DNA of 36,907 bases from Acidobacteriaceae bacterium. GTDB taxonomy: Bacteria; Acidobacteriota; Terriglobia; Terriglobales; Acidobacteriaceae. The notes beneath the pieces were generated by a model. The model saw only the letters and a program-made list of their open reading frames with translations, was not told the DNA's origin and did no database searches. The stretch is taken from positions 1 to 36,907 of the forward strand of contig JANYKL010000046.1 in NCBI GenBank assembly GCA_025361625.1. The letters run 5' to 3'. Below, one piece after another: positions 1 to 7,875 of the stretch (the first letter of the stretch is position 1; every line of letters starts with the position of its first letter). The position numbers and the translations under genes are program-made.

Positions 1-1
1 C

Positions 2-1237
2 TGGGTGTACGCGAAAATGGGAATCATCTATGCGAACTCAGGTGAAAACGCGAAAGCAATCGAGGCGACCCGCAAGGCATACGAGCTCAGAGATCGGGTG
101 AGCGAGCGAGAGAAGCTTTACATCGATGAACACTATTACCAGGTCGTAACCGGCGAGAAAGATAAAGAAATGGAGACGCTGGAACTCTATGCGCGGACCT
201 ATCCAAACGATGAGGTTCCACCGAATAATCTCGCCGTCGGTTATCAGATGGAAGGAGATTTTGCCAAAGCCGTTGAACAAGCCAGAAGCGCGGTGCGGAA
301 TAACCCGAATTCGGCGGGTGCCTTAGAGAATCTTGCCTACGCATATCTCGGATCGAACCGTCCAGACGAAGCAGTGCAAACGATGCAGCAAGCGATGACG
401 AAGTTCCCGGATTCGGACGGGGGGCATTGGTTCAACTACATCGTGGCTACGACTTTGGGCAAGCAAGCAGACGCGGAGCGGGAATTAGCGTGGTCCAAGG
501 GTAAACAGTTCGAGTACCGCTTTTTGGGCAGCGAAGACCGATTGCTCTGGGAGCAGGGGAAGTTGCGCGCGACGGAAGAGAATACGCGCCGCATGCTGGA
601 GATGGAGAACAATCAAGGGTTGAAGGAAACGGCGGACGGCGATCTGGGATTTCTGGTGATGGTCGAGGCGGATTTGGGAGCGTGCGATCGTGCGCTGAAG
701 AATGCGACGACGCTGGCGGCGAGTTCCAGTCGTGCGGCACTCACGCAATCAGGGTACGTGTTCGCAACCTGCAGGCAGGAACAGAAGGCGGAAGCGAATC
801 TTGCGAAATTGAATAAGGAGCATCCGCTCGACAGTTTTCTGCAAAAATCTGAGCTGCCACAGATGCGAGCGCGATTGAATTTGCAGCGGGGCAATGGTGC
901 TAAAGCTATCGAAGACCTGCGCCCCGCGGAGTGGGCGGAGTTGGGGTTTGTCGAATTGGGGGTTCCGACCTATTTGCGCGGGCTAGCGTTCTTGCAGAAT
1001 AAGCAGGGACGGGAGGCAGCGGCGGAATTCCAGAAGATTGTTGATCACCGTGGAGCCTTGTTGCCCGGGGCGTATGGGTCGCTCGCAAAGCTGGGCATGG
1101 GGCGCGCGTACGCGATGATGAGTGATATGGCGAAGGCGCGAACGGCGTATCAGAATTTCTTTGCTGTCTGGAAGGATGCGGACGCCGATATTCCCATTCT
1201 GAAGCAAGCGAAAGCCGAGTACGCGAAGCTGCAGTAG
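2..1237 (+). CDS. TPR-repeat protein, C-terminal part (5' end outside window)
   Basis: The frame is open from the first complete codon (TGG at 2-4), so the gene starts upstream of the window and about 411 residues are visible. The sequence is almost entirely helical tetratricopeptide repeats. Typical TPR spacing of small and aromatic residues is clear in the stretch reading ALENLAYAYLGSNRPDEAVQ, and there is another repeat near the C-terminus (GMGRAYAMMSDMAKARTAYQ). TPRs are protein-protein interaction scaffolds. In Acidobacteriota, long TPR tails like this are often the C-terminal half of a membrane-anchored Ser/Thr protein kinase or of a winged-helix regulator, but neither domain is inside the window, so that link is inference. 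No transmembrane segment is visible in this part. The gene ends in TAG about 380 bases before the next gene. Confidence 0.85.
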   Translation, partial: WVYAKMGIIYANSGENAKAIEATRKAYELRDRVSEREKLYIDEHYYQVVTGEKDKEMETLELYARTYPNDEVPPNNLAVGYQMEGDFAKAVEQARSAVRNNPNSAGALENLAYAYLGSNRPDEAVQTMQQAMTKFPDSDGGHWFNYIVATTLGKQADAERELAWSKGKQFEYRFLGSEDRLLWEQGKLRATEENTRRMLEMENNQGLKETADGDLGFLVMVEADLGACDRALKNATTLAASSSRAALTQSGYVFATCRQEQKAEANLAKLNKEHPLDSFLQKSELPQMRARLNLQRGNGAKAIEDLRPAEWAELGFVELGVPTYLRGLAFLQNKQGREAAAEFQKIVDHRGALLPGAYGSLAKLGMGRAYAMMSDMAKARTAYQNFFAVWKDADADIPILKQAKAEYAKLQ

Positions 1238-1615
1238 CTGGAAAAGGAGATAAAAGCCGTTGACTGATAGCGTGGCGTTGGTCAGTTGCGTGAAGCAATT
1301 ACACTGAGTGACGTAAGGTGTGCGATCACGCTTTTTTCGCCAGCTGGGCGGAGTGCCCGACCACTTGGCCTTCGGATTACTTCCTGTTTGCCGACAAGCT
1401 GGAGTGTCGCGTCCCGAGTTGCCCGCCCGGACGCTAACGGGCGCTGATTGCAGTGCTGTTGGTGTCGGGGTCATTCCGATTGTGACGTGGAGAAACTCAA
1501 GCCGCGACTCGTCGCGTTTTAACTCCCGCCTCGAAACCATACCCTGGAGCAGAAGCTGGTTATCATTATTAGCAAGGGCAGCGCCTCGAGAAGGTTAGAA
1601 AAGAACGGAGGGATA
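1238..1615. other. Gene-free spacer upstream of the glucokinase-like gene
   Basis: I see no convincing gene here. A 92-codon open frame (1320-1598, plus) and a longer minus-strand frame exist but have skewed composition and no ribosome site. A short T-run at 1331-1336 follows GC-rich sequence and could be a weak terminator for the TPR gene. A strong Shine-Dalgarno (GGAGG) just before 1616 belongs to the next gene. Confidence 0.4.
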
Positions 1616-2305
1616 ATGGCTCAGAAGGTTCTTGTGGTCGACGTGGGCGGCACGCATTCGAAAATGTTGGCCACCGGCCAGCGGACACCGCGGAAAATTG
1701 CTTCGGGGCAAAACATGACACCGCGGCTCATGTGCAATTGGGTGAAGAAGGCCGCAAGTGACTGGCAATATGACGTAGCCGCGATCGGGTATCCGGGGAC
1801 GGTGGTGCACGGAAAACCTGTTCACGAACCATACAATATGGGTGGCGGCTGGGTAGGGTTTGATTATGCCAAGGGGCTCGGTTGTCCCGTGCGAGTGATC
1901 AATGACGCTGCCATGCAAGCCATTGGCTCATATCAGGGCGGGCGGATGCTTTTTCTCGGGCTTGGTACCGGCCTCGGTTCGGCGATGATTGTCGATGGCA
2001 TTCTCGCACCCATGGAACTAGCGCATCTGCCCTACAAGAAGGGAAAAACGTATGAAGATTACTTGGGATTGAGAGGTCTCAAGCGCATGGGAAAGAAGAA
2101 ATGGCGCCGCTGCGTTGCTCGCATTGTGGAAGAACTCCAGACGGCGTTGGAAGCGGACTACGTCGTGTTGGGAGGCGGGAATGTGAAGAAGCTCAAAACT
2201 CTCCCGGCGAAAACGCGTTTGGGGGCGAATGAGAACGCATTCGTGGGTGGCTACCGCTTGTGGTCAGAGAAGCAAGGTACAGCAACCAACGCGTTCGGCG
2301 CGTAG
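1616..2305 (+). CDS. ROK-family sugar kinase, polyphosphate-glucokinase-like
   Basis: Predicted cytoplasmic glucokinase of the ROK/PpgK type, phosphorylating glucose to glucose-6-phosphate with polyphosphate or ATP. The 229-residue product has the phosphate-1 loop DVGGTHSK at about residues 9-16, the sugar-binding/catalytic segment VINDAAMQ with candidate catalytic Asp97, and the phosphate-2 glycine motif GLGTGLGS at about 115-122. The Cys-rich zinc motif of classical ROK proteins is absent; instead there is an MELAHLPY segment as in polyphosphate glucokinases, and the length also fits that group. The start is supported by GGAGG a few bases upstream. The next gene, 46 bases downstream on the same strand, is glucose-6-phosphate dehydrogenase, which uses the product of this reaction, so the two are probably co-transcribed. 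The phosphoryl donor cannot be told from sequence. Confidence 0.85.
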   Translation: MAQKVLVVDVGGTHSKMLATGQRTPRKIASGQNMTPRLMCNWVKKAASDWQYDVAAIGYPGTVVHGKPVHEPYNMGGGWVGFDYAKGLGCPVRVINDAAMQAIGSYQGGRMLFLGLGTGLGSAMIVDGILAPMELAHLPYKKGKTYEDYLGLRGLKRMGKKKWRRCVARIVEELQTALEADYVVLGGGNVKKLKTLPAKTRLGANENAFVGGYRLWSEKQGTATNAFGA

Positions 2306-2351
2306 TTACAGAACCGAGCGGAAGATCTAAATCGATCGGCAGGAGATTCAA

Positions 2352-3803
2352 ATGCCGAGAATAGAAAAGACGACGAATGAACCTGGAGCCATCATGGTGA
2401 AAACAGTCTCACAGCAACTTGCGCCCCCCATGCGTCCGCGGGAGCCTGGGAGTTCTGATTCTTTTGTGTTTTTTGGCGCGACCGGAGATTTGGCGTATAA
2501 GCAGATTTTTCCCGCTTTGCAACAGATGATCCTTCGCGACAATTTCAATGTGCCCATCATTGGCGTGGCCAAATCTGGCTGGACAATTGACCGGTTACGA
2601 GCGCGAGTGCGGGACAGTTTAACGCAGCACGGTGGAGTGAATGAAACTGCCTATGCCAAGCTTATTCAATTGCTTCAATACATCGACGGCGACTACCAGG
2701 ATCGGAAGACTTTTGAAAAGTTAAACAAGGCTCTTGGTGAAGCGCGCAGTCCACTGCACTATCTGGCAATTCCGCCTGATCTTTTTGGATCGGTTGTTCA
2801 AGAACTAGGTAACGCACACTATGCGGGAAATGCACGAGTCATTGTTGAGAAGCCGTTCGGGAAAGACCTGGCGTCGGCGCGAAAACTAAATGCGACCCTG
2901 CACTCGGTATTCCCTGAATCCGCAATTTTTCGAATTGATCATTTCCTTGGGAAAGAAGCGGTGGAGGATCTGTATTTCTTTCGATTTGCCAACACCTTCC
3001 TCGAACCGATCTGGAATCGTCACTACGTCGACCATGTTCAGATCACGATGGCCGAGTCTTTCGGCGTCGCCGGACGCGGACGCGTCTATGACGAAAGTGG
3101 CGCCATTCGGGATGTCATACAAAATCACCTGCTACAAGTCGTGGCTCTTCTCGCCATGGAGCCTCCCGCGGAGCTGACACCCCGAGCTCTGCATGACGAA
3201 CAATTCAAGGTATTCAGTGCGATCGAGCCGATTGCAGTCGCCGATGCGGTTCGGGGCCAGTTCGAGCGATACCGCGACGAAGACGGGGTGGCGCCTGATT
3301 CCCACGTCGAGACCTATGCAGCGGTTCGACTGCATCTCGATTCCTGGCGCTGGAAAGGCGTGCCTTTTTTGATCAGAGCAGGAAAATGCCTGCCAATGGA
3401 CGCGACCGAGGTGTTTGTAAGACTGAAACCTTCTCCTCTGCGAGAAGGGGTCTCTGACAGCAACTACTTGCGGTTTCGGTTAGGCCCTGATTTTTCTTTG
3501 AACCTGGGAGCGCAAGTGAAGCGTCCCGGCGCGCAAATGTTGCCCATGCCAGTAGAACTCTCCGCCGTCGAGAAAGATAACAATCAGCAACAGAGCCCGT
3601 ATGAACGCCTTCTAACGGATGCCATGCACGGAGACAAATTGCTTTTCGTTCGCGAGGATGTGGTAGAGGCGGCATGGGCGATTGTCGATCCGATTCTTAA
3701 CGACGCTGTTCCTTTGCATATGTACAATCCGGGAACCTGGGGGCCGGAACAAGCCGATTCCCTCGCTGCAGGTGTCGGCGGATGGCGCAACCCGAAATCC
3801 TAA
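2352..3803 (+). CDS. zwf: Glucose-6-phosphate 1-dehydrogenase
   Basis: Catalyses the NAD(P)+-dependent oxidation of glucose-6-phosphate to 6-phosphogluconolactone, the first step of the oxidative pentose phosphate pathway, in the cytoplasm. The 483-residue length is normal. The Rossmann nucleotide-binding motif [10 protein letters not shown] is at residues 41-50, the EKPFG motif at 166-170, and the active-site signature RIDHFLGKE at 194-202, containing the catalytic His and the substrate-binding Lys. The substrate-contacting stretch [20 protein letters not shown] follows. The ATG at 2352 is preceded by AGGAG with a six-base spacer; a second in-frame ATG at 2394 is possible but less well supported. 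It sits directly behind the glucokinase-like gene, so the pair channels glucose into NADPH-producing metabolism. No lactonase or 6-phosphogluconate dehydrogenase is adjacent. Confidence 0.97.
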   Translation: MPRIEKTTNEPGAIMVKTVSQQLAPPMRPREPGSSDSFVFFGATGDLAYKQIFPALQQMILRDNFNVPIIGVAKSGWTIDRLRARVRDSLTQHGGVNETAYAKLIQLLQYIDGDYQDRKTFEKLNKALGEARSPLHYLAIPPDLFGSVVQELGNAHYAGNARVIVEKPFGKDLASARKLNATLHSVFPESAIFRIDHFLGKEAVEDLYFFRFANTFLEPIWNRHYVDHVQITMAESFGVAGRGRVYDESGAIRDVIQNHLLQVVALLAMEPPAELTPRALHDEQFKVFSAIEPIAVADAVRGQFERYRDEDGVAPDSHVETYAAVRLHLDSWRWKGVPFLIRAGKCLPMDATEVFVRLKPSPLREGVSDSNYLRFRLGPDFSLNLGAQVKRPGAQMLPMPVELSAVEKDNNQQQSPYERLLTDAMHGDKLLFVREDVVEAAWAIVDPILNDAVPLHMYNPGTWGPEQADSLAAGVGGWRNPKS

Positions 3804-3864
3804 GTCCGCCTAGGCTTCGAAGGGGAATTTCTTGATTGCATACCGGCAGAACGAATCCGAAGAA

Positions 3865-4722
3865 CTACTGGGCCACCAACTCTTTCGGATCGGCCTTCGG
3901 TTCGCGCGACTTGAAAAAGAAGGCCTTGGCAACAGCCATGCAAACCAACGCTGCTCCGAAGGTGCAAACGATCGTCGCTCCTGTCGGCAGATCGAAGTAA
4001 ACCGAAAAATAACAACCCAGCGCCGACACGAGCGTCCCCATAGTCCAACCTATCGCCAGGCGAGTGCCGATGCGGTCGGCAAAGAGCATGGCCCCAACGG
4101 AAGGCACGATTAGGTAACAGAACACGAGCAAGACGCCGGCAATGGCTACCGAAGAGGTCACCACAAAGCCAAATGACGCGTAAAAGAGAAAGTCCCAGAG
4201 TCTAAAGTTCAAGTCTGGCTGCGTGGAAGAATTGTGGCTGAGGGAGATGGCTAGAAACTTCTTGCGGAAAATGAAGTGGAAAAGTCCAACGCAGCCGTAC
4301 AGAATTGCCACCTTGATGACTTCATGTTGTGAAACAGCCAGGATGTTACCGACGAGCATATCCTTAAGATGTTCAGTTTCTCCGCTGGCCTTGCTCATCG
4401 CGAGGATGGCCGCAGCTGAAGCCACGGCGTAGGTGATGCCGATGAATGCCTCAAGCGGGATACGCTTCTGGCGGGAGCGAACCAGGGTGAAGATCATGGC
4501 GCCGATGAAGGTAAAACCCAAGCTCATCCAATAGGCGCCCACACCATGGGGATCCATACCGATGAGAATCGCCATGGTTGCTCCCAAAGCGGCGATCTGC
4601 GCCAGGGCCAGATCGACGAAGATGACGCCACGTTCGACGACATGCACGCCGAGATAGGCGTGAATGCCGGTCAGAATGAGGCTGGCAAGAAATGGAAGAA
4701 CGAGGAAGTGAATAATTTCCAT
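3865..4722 (-). CDS. znuB: Zinc/manganese ABC transporter permease (ABC-3 family)
   Basis: Inner-membrane permease of a metal-ion ABC importer. The 285-residue protein is strongly hydrophobic with about eight or nine predicted membrane spans. Its N-terminal stretch HVVERGVIFVDLALAQIAAL is the recognisable ABC-3/ZnuB-type segment that contacts the ATPase. A short charged C-terminal tail (FKSREPKADPKELVAQ) is cytoplasmic. The start at 4722 has an AAAGGA ribosome site and lies nine bases after the stop of the solute-binding-protein gene, so the two are translationally close. The gene ends facing the 3' end of zwf. No ATP-binding subunit follows or precedes it, so the ATPase must be encoded elsewhere. 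Zinc versus manganese specificity cannot be fixed from the permease; the symbol is by family. Confidence 0.9.
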   Translation of the reverse strand: MEIIHFLVLPFLASLILTGIHAYLGVHVVERGVIFVDLALAQIAALGATMAILIGMDPHGVGAYWMSLGFTFIGAMIFTLVRSRQKRIPLEAFIGITYAVASAAAILAMSKASGETEHLKDMLVGNILAVSQHEVIKVAILYGCVGLFHFIFRKKFLAISLSHNSSTQPDLNFRLWDFLFYASFGFVVTSSVAIAGVLLVFCYLIVPSVGAMLFADRIGTRLAIGWTMGTLVSALGCYFSVYFDLPTGATIVCTFGAALVCMAVAKAFFFKSREPKADPKELVAQ

Positions 4723-4731
4723 CTATATCCT

Positions 4732-5670
4732 TTATTGTGTCGACTGAAAAGCTTGAGTCAGGATGGCAATATCGTAATCGAAAAGCTTGAGGTAGTCGGT
4801 GATCTCGGGCTTGCCACCGACGGACGGCATCATCACAACAACCTTTCCTCCGGTCATGCTGGCAATGCTTTCAGGTGTTTTTACATCGAAGTATGGCTCA
4901 ATCAGTTCGAGCTTCGTGTTCTCGCGTTTCATGAGGTTGACCAACTCAAGGGTATGCGAGGGCGTAGGGGGAATCCCTGGCCGCGGTTCAATGTAACCGA
5001 TCACATTGAGTCCGAAGTGCTTAGCGAAATTCGGCCATGACCGATGATAAGTGACTATTTTGCGACCGCGATAAGGCGCCATCTGCGCTTGCCATTTCTT
5101 GTCTGCGTCTGCGAGTCGCTTCTCGAAATCCTGCTCCCGCTGTTGGAAGTAGGCCCGGTCGGCCGGATCCATTTCAGCTAGTTTGGTGGCAATACCTTTA
5201 GCGATACGACGGCCGTTATCGGGGTCAAGCCAATAGTGCGGGTTGCCCTGAGGGTGAACGTCGCCTTCCGCGCGAGTGACGGAACCCTGCGGGATCTCTA
5301 GAATTTCGGCGAACTGTGAGGCGTCAAGAAATCCCGGCGAGGCGGGCTGGACATTCCCGTTACCGCTCTGGGTAATCAGCGGCGGCAGCCAACCAATCTC
5401 CAGTTCCAATCCCACCGAAATCAGAAGATCGGCGTGGCGCAGCTTCAGCAGAAAACTTGGTTTCGGATCGACGAAGTGCGGGTCTTGATAGCCCTTGGCC
5501 AGCGCCTCAACATCTACTTTATCGCCTCCGACCTCTTGCGTCAGCGCCGCAAGATCCGTAAGCGTGGTAATGACTTTTAAATTCTTAGCTGCTGCCCCTG
5601 GAGGAGTGACTAATGCGAAGCACAGACAACCAGCGAGAGCAAAAAAGAACGGTTTCGACGGCAAAATCAT
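4732..5670 (-). CDS. znuA: Periplasmic zinc/manganese-binding protein (cluster A-I)
   Basis: Solute-binding protein delivering Zn2+ or Mn2+ to the permease encoded next to it. The ATG at 5670 is chosen over an upstream TTG at 5685 because AAGGAG lies six bases before it. The product is 312 residues. An N-terminal signal peptide is clear (hydrophobic FFFALAGCLCFALV, likely cut near the AAAKN region). Candidate metal ligands are His65 (DPHFVDP), His145 (NPHYWLDP) and His209 (TYHRSW), with an acidic residue in ELIEPYFD as the usual fourth ligand. The long charged His-rich loop of many ZnuA proteins is missing; only a short EGDVHPQGNPHYW stretch is present, so manganese cannot be excluded. It belongs to a four-gene minus-strand cluster at 3865-7520. 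Confidence 0.92.
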   Translation of the reverse strand: MILPSKPFFFALAGCLCFALVTPPGAAAKNLKVITTLTDLAALTQEVGGDKVDVEALAKGYQDPHFVDPKPSFLLKLRHADLLISVGLELEIGWLPPLITQSGNGNVQPASPGFLDASQFAEILEIPQGSVTRAEGDVHPQGNPHYWLDPDNGRRIAKGIATKLAEMDPADRAYFQQREQDFEKRLADADKKWQAQMAPYRGRKIVTYHRSWPNFAKHFGLNVIGYIEPRPGIPPTPSHTLELVNLMKRENTKLELIEPYFDVKTPESIASMTGGKVVVMMPSVGGKPEITDYLKLFDYDIAILTQAFQSTQ

Positions 5671-5734
5671 GAGTATCTCCTTCAAAAAATAGCAAACCTC
5701 TCGTCAGCAGGGGCTACGCCCTTTTCAGGTCGAC

Positions 5735-7096
5735 CTAAAACGGGTGCGCACCGTGCGCCCCGAGAGCGAACTGAAGCTGTATAAACGCTTCGTGAGCGTC
5801 AAACCTGTCTGCATAACGCGTAAACCTGTATTGACCGCGAATTTGAGCAAACTCGCTCGGCCAATAGGTCAACACGAACGACCCTCCCTTGTCGGTCAAG
5901 TGGGAGTCAAATGCGCGATCAGATTGATCGACCCGGCCTCCCACAAACCAACGGCGGGCAGCCTGGAAGTCACCGGAGGCATAGAAGCCGAAAGCACGCT
6001 GGAATCCGGCTGCAGTATTAGCCGGACAGGTAATCGTCTGGCATGAGAGCAGCAAAGGCTGGTTCTGCTGACGCCAAACGAACTCGCTACGTGCGATAAA
6101 CGATTTGTAAATGGAACGCCGCAATGGCTTCCAATGGTAGGTTGCATCGATGCCGTAAAGATTTGTGATGAAGTCGCTGCCAAACAAGTTGTGCCCGCGC
6201 GAGTATGAAACCCCAAGATCCAGATTGCTGTTGTCCGTCAGGTCTCTGTAGCCGCGCAAGTGCCCTACGACACTCAGGTCATTTTTATTAGATGCCGTAT
6301 AAACATCAGCCGAGTCGCCACGGAAGGCTTGGCCAGTAAAATCCAGAAACCACTTTCCGGGGGCTGGAATAATGTGCTCAACGGAAAACCCGGCGTCATT
6401 TATTCCATCTTCACCACCCACAAGGTTTTGAGATACCAGCGGGCGATCTACCCAGGGCAACACGTGGTTGTGAAGCGTGTTCACCTTACCAAAGGCGGCG
6501 CGCATCTTGCCGGCCTTGGCAACAAATCCCGACGGCAAAGCGGTGAAGGTGATGAAGCCTTCTTCCAGGTTGACGCCGGTTTCGCCGAAGGAGATAAAGA
6601 AATCAGCGCGCGCGTAGGGGTCAACGATTGCTTGCAGTCCAATTTCTGATTCGTGCATTTGAAATGAGGGAGTCGGGTTGAGTGGGTTGTGCCCTGCCCC
6701 GGCAATGAAGTCTCCGATTACGCTGATATCAGGGTTCAACGCCTTGGCTGCAGCACCGCCCGCCCCACCCAGCCTGACATTGTCTCCGGCGGAAGCCGTT
6801 GCCTGGGAAGCCGTTGCCTGGTCCCCTTCTTGCGGCACCTGCGATTGGGTAGCAGGCGGAGAAGAGGCCGTAGCGGAAGTGTGTTCCGATGGCGCCGATG
6901 CTCCTTTTCCTTGCGCCTTAAGCTGGCGTACCTGGCCCTCGAGCATAACCATGCGGTCTTCGAGGTCCCGAATCTTCTGCTCGAGAGCAGAAACGTCAGT
7001 GCCGACGCCCGGCGTGGGCGCGTTTGCTGTCTGCTGCGCCGATGCAGCGCAAGCGAGTACAACCATAAAGCCAAATAACATTTGGAAACGTCTCAT
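5735..7096 (-). CDS. Outer-membrane porin-like beta-barrel protein of the metal-uptake cluster
   Basis: Predicted outer-membrane channel. The ATG at 7096 is preferred to a GTG at 7126 because AGGAG is five bases upstream and a signal peptide follows directly (MRRFQMLFGFMVVLACAASA). After cleavage comes a coiled-coil segment (VSALEQKIRDLEDRMVMLEG, about residues 34-60), then a low-complexity Ser/Ala/Gln linker, then a beta-barrel region with alternating hydrophobic strands through the C-terminus. The layout (coiled coil plus about 16-strand barrel) resembles trimeric porins and the porin-like proteins seen beside zinc ABC systems. The sequence does not show a TonB box or plug. It lies 64 bases upstream of the solute-binding-protein gene, so a role in passing metal through the outer membrane is a reasonable inference, not a demonstrated one. 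Confidence 0.8.
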   Translation of the reverse strand: MRRFQMLFGFMVVLACAASAQQTANAPTPGVGTDVSALEQKIRDLEDRMVMLEGQVRQLKAQGKGASAPSEHTSATASSPPATQSQVPQEGDQATASQATASAGDNVRLGGAGGAAAKALNPDISVIGDFIAGAGHNPLNPTPSFQMHESEIGLQAIVDPYARADFFISFGETGVNLEEGFITFTALPSGFVAKAGKMRAAFGKVNTLHNHVLPWVDRPLVSQNLVGGEDGINDAGFSVEHIIPAPGKWFLDFTGQAFRGDSADVYTASNKNDLSVVGHLRGYRDLTDNSNLDLGVSYSRGHNLFGSDFITNLYGIDATYHWKPLRRSIYKSFIARSEFVWRQQNQPLLLSCQTITCPANTAAGFQRAFGFYASGDFQAARRWFVGGRVDQSDRAFDSHLTDKGGSFVLTYWPSEFAQIRGQYRFTRYADRFDAHEAFIQLQFALGAHGAHPF

Positions 7097-7250
7097 GAGA
7101 ACTCCTCGCGTTCGACGGAAGCGCACTGCGTTCTTCAGCTGTAGGAAAACGTGAATCCCGATTCCGTCTGTGCTAGAAACTTGGCCACCACAGCATGTGG
7201 GTGGAGCGAAAAATCAGACCAGGAATTGGATCCCACGGAAAAGGACTTTC

Positions 7251-7520
7251 TCAGATGACAGGAGGAGGTCTACTGAAGAGAGTAGGTTCTGTAGATATGC
7301 GCTCTCTGTGCTGCTGCTGAACGGCAGCAATTGCGACAACGGACAAGACTGGGAAGGTGCGAACCGCAAATGTAGGTGCATTACTATGCACCGAGATGCA
7401 AATAGAGCAGCGACTGGAGTTGCCGGAGGCGGTGGCATGGCTGTGAGTCGCCTCCAGCCCATTGATGACGAGGACCAAAAATATGCAACTCAGCGCGATC
7501 CAGCGCCGGAGCACGCCCAT
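7251..7520 (-). CDS. Small Cys/His-rich secreted or membrane protein, DUF2946-like
   Basis: An 89-residue product starting at the ATG at 7520; a GTG at 7547 would add nine residues. It begins with a signal or anchor segment (RRWIALSCIFLVLVINGLEA). A metal-ligand-like cluster follows: His26 and His28 (THSH), Cys38 and Cys41 (CSIC) and His45. A second hydrophobic stretch (FPVLSVVAIAAV, about residues 56-67) and a short charged tail complete it. This pattern (one or two hydrophobic segments around an HxH...CxxC...H region) resembles the DUF2946 group of small envelope proteins. It is the first gene of the minus-strand metal cluster, about 150 bases before the porin gene, which suggests a periplasmic metal-binding or sensing role. 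Family assignment is by eye; function is unproven. Confidence 0.6.
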   Translation of the reverse strand: MGVLRRWIALSCIFLVLVINGLEATHSHATASGNSSRCSICISVHSNAPTFAVRTFPVLSVVAIAAVQQQHRERISTEPTLFSRPPPVI

Positions 7521-7623
7521 CTCAAACTGAGTCCTAATAATACCCACAGCTCTCGTCTTGCACCAAACCAGAATATAGCACGCGTTTCAATCCAGCATCA
7601 GCCAGACCTTGGGGCGGGGCTAT

Positions 7624-7782
7624 GCCGAGTATTAAAACAAAATCCGCTTGAACAGCGCCATCGGCTACATCACGCCAAAGGATATGCTAGCCGGAAGCCA
7701 GCAGGAGATTGACGCCGAACGCAACCGGAGGCTGGACGAGGCTCGCCGCCATCGCCCATTCCGACGCCGACTGGCGGCATAA
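7624..7782 (+). pseudogene. IS3-family transposase (OrfB) C-terminal remnant
   Basis: The plus-strand frame reads LNSAIGYITPKDMLAGSQQE, then a charged tail ending at TAA 7780-7782. This is the typical C-terminal end of IS3-family OrfB integrases (the RLNSAIGYxTPKD motif just after the DDE core). The frame has an in-frame TAA at 7636-7638, and no DDE domain lies upstream, so only about 50 codons survive. It sits in the gap between the minus-strand metal cluster and the plus-strand serine hydrolases. It marks an old insertion; no terminal inverted repeats could be recognised. Confidence 0.65.
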
Positions 7783-7875
7783 GAAGAAGCGCATTGGTTA
7801 CGGCTGAGTTTTTGGTTCATTCGTTCCTCGTGCGGATCTGGGAACTAGGATGGCATAGATAACGTACTGGAGTGT

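Noticed and set aside
1320-1598. A 92-codon plus-strand frame before the glucokinase-like gene
   Set aside because: No ribosome site, arginine- and serine-heavy composition, and no recognisable family.
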